Shown here: positions 1 to 6,906 of the stretch, in pieces
Layout of the letters: the number at the start of each line of letters is the position of its first letter
Numbering within the stretch: position 1 is the stretch's first letter
From: Synergistaceae bacterium
GTDB taxonomy: Bacteria; Synergistota; Synergistia; Synergistales; Aminobacteriaceae
Length of the DNA stretch: 20,722 bases
Reading direction: 5' to 3'
Assembly (NCBI GenBank): GCA_017448375.1
Contig: JAFSLR010000415.1
Coordinates: 1 to 20,722, forward strand
Program-made: the position numbers and the translations under genes
Notes under the pieces: generated by a model
What the model saw: the letters and a program-made list of their open reading frames with translations, nothing else
Databases searched by the model: none
What the model was told of the DNA's origin: nothing

Positions 1-629
1 GAAATCTTCATCGGGTTCAACGCGCTCCTCTGCTCCTTCACTATTCGTATGCTTATCGGCGAAAATCCCCGAAGCCAGTAACTGCAACAGCATTGACGGC
101 CGCATGATGCCATTCCCTGTACTATTCGCGCCTCATCTCGAATCCCAATCTGCCTCATCTCAATTCGAGTCCGAAACTCATACGCCAATTCTCGCACATA
201 TTCCCGGAAATCTACTCGCTGTGCCGCCGTAAAGTAAAAATATAATCTCCGCCGATCTAACATGTATTCAACATCAACTAGCTTCATGTCAATGTTGTGT
301 TCCGCTAGAATATCCCGCCCAACCAGCAACGCTTCTTCTTCCTCATGACGGCACGTGTAATAGTTCTCTATGTCCTCTGCGTCAGCTTCACGAACAAATT
401 CTACGTCCTGTAACATCGCTTCGGTTGAGTCGTCAAATTTCGCCGTCGTCCTTATGTACATTTCCTGCTGAGTCTGCGTTACAACTCCCCCAGGCAATCC
501 CATCTCATACCCCCGAACCGTGCGTATCACTGCCCATTTAGGACGCTCCAAATTAAATCCCATTTCATCATCTATATCGGCAAATCCTAAGTAGCGAGGC
601 TTACCGAATATCGTCAAGTATGTACTCAA
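1..629 (-). CDS. yaaT: YaaT/RicT (PSP1 domain) protein, 3' end off the left edge
   Basis: The first 209 residues are visible and the reading frame runs open to base 1. The family hallmark IEMRQIGIRDEARIVQGM (about residues 156-173) is followed by a cysteine cluster, C176 and C180-C182, matching the cysteine-rich segment of the PSP1 family. In Bacillus the homologue RicT binds an Fe-S cluster within the RicAFT complex, which assists RNase Y and affects phosphorelay signalling and competence; that role here is inferred from family. I chose the TTG at 629 as start because a GGAGGGG sequence lies about 10 bases upstream, inside the end of holB; a second in-frame TTG at 617 is possible. No ATG lies near the start. 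It overlaps holB by 29 bases and is the last visible gene of the prfB-to-yaaT run. The tmk-yaaR-holB-yaaT order matches the arrangement known from Bacillus. Confidence 0.9.
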   Translation of the reverse strand, partial: MSTYLTIFGKPRYLGFADIDDEMGFNLERPKWAVIRTVRGYEMGLPGGVVTQTQQEMYIRTTAKFDDSTEAMLQDVEFVREADAEDIENYYTCRHEEEEALLVGRDILAEHNIDMKLVDVEYMLDRRRLYFYFTAAQRVDFREYVRELAYEFRTRIEMRQIGIRDEARIVQGMASCGRQCCCSYWLRGFSPISIRIVKEQRSALNPMKI

Positions 630-1353
630 TATCTGTATTCCCCTCCATTAATGTCATTATTATAAGGTCGCTTAGCATTGGCGCGGATAAATTTTTGCGG
701 GTCGATATTATTCTCAGCTTCTCGATTTTCTCCGCTAAGTCAATATTACCTTCATTTACCGCATATTCACTCCACGATTCAAGCTCCGGCGTTATCGTGT
801 CCTTGTCTGATGTGCTCTTGCGTAAGTTCGTGAGTGTCGCTGTCCATTCCTCTGCATCAAGCGGTATCCTCTTAGGCTCAATCGTTTCCTCTAACGTTAT
901 TGTGATTAGGCTCGTCCGGCTACGCAGTGTCGGGAGAAATATATTGCTGTCCTCCATCAAATATATTATGTTCGCGTAGTCGGGAGGCTCTTCCGTGAGT
1001 TTCAATAACGAGTTTCCCGCAGGCTTGCTCAGTTTGTCCCCGTTAAAGATTATTCCCAAACGCCTTGAACCTTCCATAGGTCTTAATGCTATGTTCTCGA
1101 TTAACCAGCGGCATGTTCCCTCGTAATTCGGCTTGTCTGGGTCTCCGATTACAGGCGGTTTCTCTATTGTTCCGATTACAAGCAAGTCGGGGTGTTCGGG
1201 ACGGTATGTCCCCAATATCACACGCGATAATCCCTCTATGATTTCTTGATGATACTTCAACGGCGCGGAAATCGCTGTTGATTGAGGGAGCTTTCCATTT
1301 TCGGCGGAAATCAGAGTCTCACGCCACGTTACATCAGAAGCGAAATCAGACAA
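601..1353 (-). CDS. holB: DNA polymerase III delta' subunit (clamp-loader, HolB-like), short form
   Basis: The product is 250 residues from the TTG at 1353, which has GGAGG about 10 bases upstream. The frame stays open to an ATG at 1485, but that start would bury 157 bases of yaaR. Family signatures are LLKLTEEPP (residues 116-124, the usual LLKxLEEPP) and SRT (145-147), in the position of the SRC motif of clamp-loader subunits. The protein is shorter than typical delta' (over 300 residues). The region that usually holds a P-loop reads GKLPQSTAISAPLKYHQ, with no GxxGxGK[ST], and only one cysteine is present, so the usual zinc module is missing. Delta' is normally not an active ATPase, so structural clamp-loader function is still plausible. 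It overlaps yaaR by 25 bases and yaaT by 29, implying coupled translation. Identity rests on these motifs plus the tmk-yaaR-holB-yaaT order. Confidence 0.85.
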   Translation of the reverse strand: MSDFASDVTWRETLISAENGKLPQSTAISAPLKYHQEIIEGLSRVILGTYRPEHPDLLVIGTIEKPPVIGDPDKPNYEGTCRWLIENIALRPMEGSRRLGIIFNGDKLSKPAGNSLLKLTEEPPDYANIIYLMEDSNIFLPTLRSRTSLITITLEETIEPKRIPLDAEEWTATLTNLRKSTSDKDTITPELESWSEYAVNEGNIDLAEKIEKLRIISTRKNLSAPMLSDLIIMTLMEGNTDIEYILDDIR

Positions 1354-1781
1354 CCTTTTATTTCCTCCATCAATGATAATGCCTTCGTCCTGTTTCCTTC
1401 GTACAAGAATGCGTCCTCTAATTCGTCCATCGCCTTGTTTGCGCGTTCTATCGTGATGTAGAGTTTTCTGTCTGTCCTTCGCCATTTCATATCGCGTTTT
1501 ATCCTCAATCCCTGCGCCGCTCGTTTCAAGAGTTCGTGCAATACATTCCTGTATTCCTCGATTAAACGCCCGCCGGGGTATACTGACAATTTGTCGGATA
1601 ACTCATAGAGACGGTCTAAAAGGTCTTCAAGTTCGGTCGCCTCCATCGCCGCGTTGAAACTTAAGGCCGATGATGATAACGCATTCGCTGGACTCGGAGC
1701 ATTTCCCGCACTGTGTCCGCCGTATTCTATTCGGGGCTGTGATGATGGCTCTGTGCCCCCGCGCTTTATCTGGATTGCCAT
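1329..1781 (-). CDS. yaaR: YaaR family (DUF327) protein
   Basis: This is a 150-residue protein. It has a low-complexity, Ser/Ala/Pro-rich N-terminus (about 1-40), followed by a helical, charged segment with the YaaR pattern: LLDRLYELSDKL, then EYRNVLHELLKRAAQGLRIK, a W-RR-DRKLYITIERANKAMDEL stretch, and a hydrophobic end GCLISLLM. YaaR proteins have no established function; they are usually encoded between tmk and holB in Firmicutes, as here. The ATG at 1781 has a GAGGTT Shine-Dalgarno sequence a few bases upstream and overlaps the end of tmk by 16 bases. Its 3' end overlaps holB. The yaaQ gene that sits between tmk and yaaR in Bacillus is absent. The family assignment is from pattern recognition and position. 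Confidence 0.85.
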   Translation of the reverse strand: MAIQIKRGGTEPSSQPRIEYGGHSAGNAPSPANALSSSALSFNAAMEATELEDLLDRLYELSDKLSVYPGGRLIEEYRNVLHELLKRAAQGLRIKRDMKWRRTDRKLYITIERANKAMDELEDAFLYEGNRTKALSLMEEIKGCLISLLM

Positions 1782-2383
1782 ATCTTAACCTCCAGACAGG
1801 TTTTTATCGCCGTGAATACTTCATCTTCGGCCATGTTATCACATTGAATGACAGTAAAATTATCTCGGTCTCCAGACGCTATAAGGCGGTAATACTCTGA
1901 AACTTTCCGCATTAATGAAAGCCCTTCGGATTCGTACCTGTCCGATTCCGTTCGGGATTTTATCCGGCTCACTGCGAGTTCGGGCGATATGTCGAGGATT
2001 ATATTCATGTCCGGCTCAGGGAATTTGCATGATGATATTATCCGCCGGGCCTCGTCAAGACTCATCTTATGTCCACCGCACTGATACGCTAATGTCGATG
2101 CGTTGTAGCGTTCGCAGATTATATTCTTGCCGGAAATTATCGCAGGTTGAATTACTCGGTTCACGTGTTCGCTTCGGTCGGCAAGAAACATTAACAGCTC
2201 CGTCAATGCACAGCAATTCCCAGCGTTAAGGAGATTTTCACGGAAACTTTCACCGCCCGGCCAGCCTCCAGGCTCGTACGTGTGAATCGTCTCACGGCCT
2301 GTCCGGGACTCTAGCCATTCTGCGAGGCGTTTTGCCTGAGTTGATTTCCCGCTTCCGTCTATGCCTTCTATCACTATAAACAT
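1766..2383 (-). CDS. tmk: Thymidylate kinase
   Basis: This 205-residue cytosolic enzyme phosphorylates dTMP to dTDP with ATP, an essential step to dTTP. Visible motifs are the P-loop GIDGSGKST (residues 7-15), EPGGWPGG (dTMP-binding region), ADRSEHVNRVIQPAI, which carries the DR pair of the kinase family, and CERYNASTLAYQ, corresponding to the usual DRY-x-S-x-AYQ substrate-binding segment. Length is normal for bacterial Tmk. The ATG at 2383 begins two bases after the last base of the upstream S55 gene's stop codon, so translation is probably coupled. It lies with yaaR-holB-yaaT, which supplies clamp-loader delta' and makes a nucleotide/replication context. Confidence 0.97.
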   Translation of the reverse strand: MFIVIEGIDGSGKSTQAKRLAEWLESRTGRETIHTYEPGGWPGGESFRENLLNAGNCCALTELLMFLADRSEHVNRVIQPAIISGKNIICERYNASTLAYQCGGHKMSLDEARRIISSCKFPEPDMNIILDISPELAVSRIKSRTESDRYESEGLSLMRKVSEYYRLIASGDRDNFTVIQCDNMAEDEVFTAIKTCLEVKIWQSR

Positions 2384-2384
2384 T

Positions 2385-4088
2385 TCATTCGCTCTCCGTA
2401 TGTATTACACGGCGCATTAAACCGTCTATGTAATACTCGCTCCGGAATATCTTTAGTGAGCCTTCACGTATACGGCGTTCTTTCGTCTCGCTTAGATATT
2501 CTTCTTCTTCGGGTAATAAGTCGGGCGTTTTTGATTTCGATTTCGCTGCCTTCCTCAGTTTGTTTATGTCCTTCAGGATTTCCGCGTTCCTGTCAGTGTT
2601 AAGCTCAACTATAAGCTGGTTGTTCGCGTCAGCTGCCCTGAACTCTGAGAGCATATTCTCAAGGCTTATTATCGTTTTCCAGCCGCCCTCTATACCTGCC
2701 TGATGAAACGACTGATTCCCACCGCCGCGCACTATCAATTCCGCAACTCCTGAAGCATCATCGGGTATCTTCATCGTGAATTTTCTCGTTATAGGCTCTG
2801 AACGCCAAGGACGCAGCTTTACCGTTATGTCTACACTTTCACCGGGCTTTGCCTCTGATACTGTCTCTACGTCCTCGATAAGCATTACTCTTGGGAATTG
2901 CGTTACTTCAACCGTTATCTTAAACCCTAGCGGCATTATCTCCGAAAACGGCTGAGTCAGATACGCGCTTATTATCGTTTTCATCTGCTTGAAGGCCTCA
3001 TCAATTATATTGTTGTCCGAGAAAAATATATCTTTCCGCGCAAATCCTAAAGGGGTATTCTTTCCGTCTATCCTGATATTTACGCTCATTGTTCCCTGAC
3101 CTTTACGCCCCCATGCATCTTCGGCTAATCCCTTGCATATTCCCTCGATTAACTCATCCGTCAGAAACTCATCCGCTACTGCTCGGAATTTGTATTTGTA
3201 CTCGTTCCCTGAGTCTAAATCCTTCAGCAAAAATTCACATGACACTGACGGCGCATAATACCCGAACTTACCGCCTATAGCCTGTTCCCTGTCCTGCGTT
3301 ACTGTGCCGTTGATGTCCGTTGTACTCGCTAATTTCAGGGGGAATGAAAGACTGTCTACTATTTCGTGAACGTATGCTCCCCCTGAAGGATAGCTGACAA
3401 CTCCGCGCTTCAAAAAGTCATGGCCGAACGCAAGAAATTTCCCGTACTTGTCGACCGCCGTTACTGTACCTACCGCTGAAAGCTCAACATCTCCCCATAT
3501 CAGCATCGCCGATATACTGTCCCCGGGATTGAGACGACGACCCGAAACCGAAAAGTCCGGCGTTCCACCGACAGGCAAAAATCCCTGCGTCAATGTTATT
3601 CCGAGTTTCCGCGATAATTCCTGAATGCCCGATGTGTTGATGTCTATACCCGTTATCACTGCTGGCGATAATGATACCTCTTCAGGCCGTGAAGCGTATT
3701 CGCTGTATATCCCCGTCATAAATTCTATGGGCATTACCAACGCTAATTCTTGAGTGCTTTGCTGCCACCCGCTGCGTACTGCCCCGATTAATTTCCCGTC
3801 AACATATACTGGCGAGCCGCTCATACCCTGTGCAAGTTTACGACCCTTAAGACGTATGAGTATCAATTCACGGAATGAACGTCCGCCCTTTTGGGGGATT
3901 ACGCTTACTATCGTTACTGGAATACGGGAAATCTCTGTCCCCTTCAACACCGTAAGCATATAACCCTTCATTCCGGCTGAAAGTGAAGAGACTCCCATTA
4001 CAGGCTGTGAAGGTACAAATCTTTCTTCTGCGTTCGCGGAGTTGAGAATGAATAATGAAATCAGCAATAATATTATCCGTTTATACAT
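2385..4088 (-). CDS. Secreted SpoIVB-type (S55) serine peptidase domain protein
   Basis: The product is 567 residues. Residues 1-20 form a clean signal peptide ending ANA, so the protein is exported, probably to the periplasm. The S55 signature GMSGSP lies at 88-93 with the likely nucleophile S90, followed by VYVDGKLIGAV. A second conserved block, AVGTVTAVDKYGKFLAFGHDF (about 205-225), holds a candidate catalytic His223. The serine comes before the histidine, opposite to the order known for SpoIVB itself (His236, Ser378). Residues about 400-470 look like a beta-sandwich, and the C-terminal 100 residues are charged and helical, with a KSKSKTPDLLPEEEEY linker. No PDZ domain was recognised. The ATG at 4088 overlaps the prfB stop by 8 bases and tmk follows directly. 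There are no sporulation genes in view, so a non-spore role is inferred; the substrate is unknown. Confidence 0.8.
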   Translation of the reverse strand: MYKRIILLLISLFILNSANAEERFVPSQPVMGVSSLSAGMKGYMLTVLKGTEISRIPVTIVSVIPQKGGRSFRELILIRLKGRKLAQGMSGSPVYVDGKLIGAVRSGWQQSTQELALVMPIEFMTGIYSEYASRPEEVSLSPAVITGIDINTSGIQELSRKLGITLTQGFLPVGGTPDFSVSGRRLNPGDSISAMLIWGDVELSAVGTVTAVDKYGKFLAFGHDFLKRGVVSYPSGGAYVHEIVDSLSFPLKLASTTDINGTVTQDREQAIGGKFGYYAPSVSCEFLLKDLDSGNEYKYKFRAVADEFLTDELIEGICKGLAEDAWGRKGQGTMSVNIRIDGKNTPLGFARKDIFFSDNNIIDEAFKQMKTIISAYLTQPFSEIMPLGFKITVEVTQFPRVMLIEDVETVSEAKPGESVDITVKLRPWRSEPITRKFTMKIPDDASGVAELIVRGGGNQSFHQAGIEGGWKTIISLENMLSEFRAADANNQLIVELNTDRNAEILKDINKLRKAAKSKSKTPDLLPEEEEYLSETKERRIREGSLKIFRSEYYIDGLMRRVIHTESE

Positions 4089-5185
4089 GTTGGGTTTCTT
4101 TCTGCCTCAAGTATGACAATATGAAGCCTTCTATATCTCCGTCAAGAACCGCTTTTGTGTTGTGATTCTCGTAGCCTGTACGGTGATCTTTAACGAGCGT
4201 GTATGGGTGAAGAATGTAGCTGCGAATCTGACTCCCCCATGTTGTTTCTTTCTTTTCGCCAACAACTGATGACAATTCCTGTTCGCGTTCCTGTACGGCC
4301 ATGTCGTATAAACGGCTCTTCAGTACGTGGAGTGCTGTCTGTCGGTTCATGTGCTGTGAGCGTTCATTCTGGCACGTTACGACAATCCCCGTAGGAATGT
4401 GAGTGATACGCACTGCGCTGTCTGTCCTGTTTACGTACTGTCCGCCTGCACCGCTGGCACGGAATGTATCAACCTTCAAATCCTCCGGCCGAATATCTAT
4501 GTCAACATCATCTGAGATTTCAGGCGTTACCTGTACGCTTGCGAAGCTCGTGTGCCTCCTGTGCGCGCTGTCAAACGGTGAAATCCTCACAAGCCTGTGT
4601 ACGCCCCTTTCAGCCTTCAGGAAACCATAAGCGTATTCACCCTCAATGAGAAGTGTTGCGTACTTTATGCCGTCGCCGTCATCAGTAACAGCCTCAATGA
4701 CTTTTGCGCTGAAATTCTCCCGCTCAAAGTAACGAAGGTACATACGCATTAACATTCCGGCCCAATCCTGAGAGTCGAGTCCGCCGGAGCCCGAATGTAT
4801 TATCATTATTGCGTTCGATGAGTCGTAGGTATCATTCATCAGGGATAAAAGGCTCTCGTGTTCCAATCGTGAGCGCAAATCAGAGCTTCTTCGGAAAAAT
4901 TCGGCCTCTAATTCCTGGTCATCGGTCTCGTTCAGCATTTCTTCAATCAGGCATAACTCATCATACTCTGAGCGTACAGACTTCCAGCCGTCAATCTTTG
5001 ATGTGATTTGAGATAATTCCTTCAGGGTTTCTTCGTGGCCTTCGGTTGTCCAGAAATCCGGCGATGATGTTATCTTTGACAGCTCATGAGATTTCCTCTC
5101 AAGTTCCGTAAGGTCAAAGGCTGTCCTGCATAACGCTTAAGATATTATGCAGTTCTTCCAATTCGATTTTTATGTTTGTGTTCAT
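4081..5185 (-). CDS. prfB: Peptide chain release factor 2, with programmed +1 frameshift
   Basis: RF2 releases the finished peptide at UGA and UAA codons. The gene is read in two frames: 5185-5117 encodes 23 codons from ATG (ending D-S-L), then CTT TGA C; after a +1 shift, reading resumes at 5115 and runs to the stop at 4081. The joined product is 367 residues, the normal RF2 length. It shows the stop-codon-recognising SPF tripeptide (about 202-204, in RLVRISPFDS) and the catalytic GGQ (about 247-249, in GAGGQYVNRT). A Shine-Dalgarno GAAGGG lies about 8 bases before the ATG at 5185. Low RF2 lets ribosomes pause at the in-frame UGA and shift, which is the known autoregulation. The gene heads the minus-strand run, with a candidate extended -10 promoter upstream. 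Without the frameshift a gene caller would truncate it to the ATG at 4938. Confidence 0.97.
5113..5127 (-). promoter_or_regulatory. prfB programmed +1 frameshift site
   Basis: Read on the minus strand, the sequence is AGGA-CAGC-CTT-TGA-C. This is the CTT TGA C slippery site known from RF2 genes, with an upstream purine-rich AGGA that can act as the stimulatory anti-Shine-Dalgarno pairing site. Its spacing is close to that in the Escherichia coli gene, though the stimulator is weaker than AGGGGG. The zero frame ends at this TGA, and the +1 frame encodes the rest of RF2 without interruption. Confidence 0.93.
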
Positions 5186-5217
5186 TGCATTTACCCTTCA
5201 TTAAGATTTTGCGGACT

Positions 5218-5248
5218 ATCATAGCACTTTCTGATATACTCTGTACAA
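5218..5248 (-). promoter_or_regulatory. Candidate promoter for prfB run (extended -10)
   Basis: On the minus strand, TTGTAC (5248-5243) is followed after 19 bases by TATGAT (5223-5218), which is preceded by TGC to give an extended -10. The spacing is longer than ideal, but extended -10 promoters tolerate a poor -35 element. It lies about 33 bases upstream of the prfB ATG in the 98-base gap between two divergent genes. This is a pattern match only. Confidence 0.4.
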
Positions 5249-5249
5249 T
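5235..5249 (+). promoter_or_regulatory. Candidate -10 region for the Na/Pi cotransporter operon
   Basis: Two -10-like hexamers, TATACT (5235-5240) and TACAAT (5244-5249), lie about 35-45 bases upstream of the TTG start at 5284. No convincing -35 hexamer is visible at 16-18 bases. The position in the divergent gap makes a plus-strand promoter here likely, but the exact element is uncertain. Confidence 0.25.
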
Positions 5250-5283
5250 AATTTTATCCCCATATTACAAGGAGGATTCAAAC

Positions 5284-6906
5284 TTGGACACAAAAATATT
5301 CTTCACCATCGCAGGAGGAGTTGCACTTTTCCTTTACGGTATAAAACTCCTCTCTTCATCGCTCCAGAATATGGCCGGCGATAAACTCCGTCAGCTTTTA
5401 GGCACTCTCACTAAAACTCCCTTGCGCGGCATACTCGTTGGAATTGTCGTTACGGTATTGATACAGTCTTCAGCAGGAACTACAGTTATGACGGTCTCAT
5501 TCGTGAATACGGGATTATTGTCGCTCAAACAGGCGTTGGGACTCATCATGGGTGCTAATATCGGGACGACAGTTACAGCCCAGCTAATCGCATTCAACAT
5601 TGACGCATTAGCACTCCCGCTTTTGTTCTTCGGGGTATTCATGTCAATGTTATTCAGCAAAAAACAGCTGAGCTACCTTGCAAGCGGCCTTATAGGTTTG
5701 GGACTCGTTTTCATGGGTATGCAGACAATGAAATCAGCCTCGCACATAATCTCTCAGCACAAAGATTTACTCCTATTCCTGAGCCGTAACCCTTTGACGG
5801 GAGTCTGCGCCGGAATAATCCTAACCGCCCTCATTCAGTCCTCAGCAGCTACGATAGGTCTGACGATCGCTGTAGCCTCTCAGGGTCTAATCACCCTTGA
5901 CGCTGCACTGCCCATAATCTTGGGCGACAACATAGGCACAACATTAACCGCTATCGTCGTATCACTCAATGCTTCAAGACCCGCTAAACAAGCTGCTATG
6001 GGTCATGTACTCTTCAACCTTATAGGAACGGTTATATTTTTGACGATACTTCCTTTCTACAAAGAAATCGTAGAGGCAACAAGCCCCGATATAGGAAGGC
6101 AGATTGCGAACGCTCACACAATTTTCAACGTTCTGAATACGATATTATTCTTCCCGTTCGTGTCGCTCCTCGCAAAACTCATCTCAACAATCATTCCTTT
6201 ACGCCCCGAAGACAAGCCCGAAGATGTCATGTATCTTGACCCGAAGTTAATCTCAATCTCAAGCGCAAGTGCTGTTGAGGCCGTTAAAGATGAGCTTCTT
6301 CACATGGGCGATATTGTGAAGAGAATGTTTGCTTTAATCCGTAAGACTTTCTTTGAGTTCGATGAAGGAAAGTTAGAGGAAAGAAGAAAGAAATTCGACA
6401 GCCTCGAAGATTCCGTCAACAAAATCACACGCGCAATTTCAGAGTATGCGTCAGAGATCTGGCAGCGCGGAGTCAGTGATGAAGTTTCGACAGTATTGGG
6501 GTGCTACGTAAACGCCTCGTTAGACCTCGAAAGGATCGGAGACAGAGCCGAAAATCTCATCGAACGTTCCGATGTCATGAATCATTATCTCAGTGATGAA
6601 GCTATAGAAGAGTTCAAAGACATGTATGACACAACGTCTTTGGCCATCGACAAATCATTGTCATCTGTTGAACATGAAGACAGTTCGCAGGCTTGGGAAG
6701 TGATACAGGTTCTTGAGAAGAAAATTGACGGGCAGGAAAGAACTTACCGCAAACGTCATATTGACCGCCTCAATCGCGGAGAATGCGACCCCGAAAAAGG
6801 CGTGAACTTCATCACCCTATTAAGCAACTTAGAGCGAATCGGAGACCATTCAAACAACATAGCCGGATACACTCTCGACATTCTCGCAATCAACAAGAAA
6901 GCATGA
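5284..6906 (+). CDS. Na+/phosphate cotransporter (NptA/PNaS type) with C-terminal PhoU-like domain
   Basis: The protein is 540 residues from the TTG at 5284, which has AAGGAGG 8 bases upstream. An in-frame ATG at 5176 would add 36 residues and overlap prfB. The membrane part (about 1-330) is an inverted duplication, and each half carries the family motif pair: QSSAGTT (61-67) with GANIGTT (90-96), and QSSAAT (185-190) with GDNIGTT (214-220). These glutamine-serine-serine motifs are the Na+/phosphate-binding hallmarks of the family. From about 340 to the end the protein is soluble and helical, with two repeats ending LERIGDRAENL and LERIGDHSNNI, typical of PhoU. Predicted role: phosphate (or similar anion) uptake driven by sodium, with the PhoU part modulating it. 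The next gene overlaps its stop codon as ATGA. Confidence 0.9.
   Translation: MDTKIFFTIAGGVALFLYGIKLLSSSLQNMAGDKLRQLLGTLTKTPLRGILVGIVVTVLIQSSAGTTVMTVSFVNTGLLSLKQALGLIMGANIGTTVTAQLIAFNIDALALPLLFFGVFMSMLFSKKQLSYLASGLIGLGLVFMGMQTMKSASHIISQHKDLLLFLSRNPLTGVCAGIILTALIQSSAATIGLTIAVASQGLITLDAALPIILGDNIGTTLTAIVVSLNASRPAKQAAMGHVLFNLIGTVIFLTILPFYKEIVEATSPDIGRQIANAHTIFNVLNTILFFPFVSLLAKLISTIIPLRPEDKPEDVMYLDPKLISISSASAVEAVKDELLHMGDIVKRMFALIRKTFFEFDEGKLEERRKKFDSLEDSVNKITRAISEYASEIWQRGVSDEVSTVLGCYVNASLDLERIGDRAENLIERSDVMNHYLSDEAIEEFKDMYDTTSLAIDKSLSSVEHEDSSQAWEVIQVLEKKIDGQERTYRKRHIDRLNRGECDPEKGVNFITLLSNLERIGDHSNNIAGYTLDILAINKKA

Noticed and set aside
1353..1485. Upstream extension of holB to the ATG at 1485
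   Set aside because: The extra residues are a charged shadow of yaaR codons (MAKDRQKTLHHDRTRKQ), and a better TTG with GGAGG exists at 1353.
5176..5283. Upstream extension of the Na/Pi cotransporter to the ATG at 5176
   Set aside because: It would overlap the prfB start and the shared promoter gap and has no Shine-Dalgarno sequence, while the TTG at 5284 has AAGGAGG at ideal spacing.
6783..6902. Upstream extension of pbpC to 6783
   Set aside because: The residues are an Arg/His-rich shadow of the PhoU-domain codons, and the ATG at 6903 gives a proper membrane anchor.
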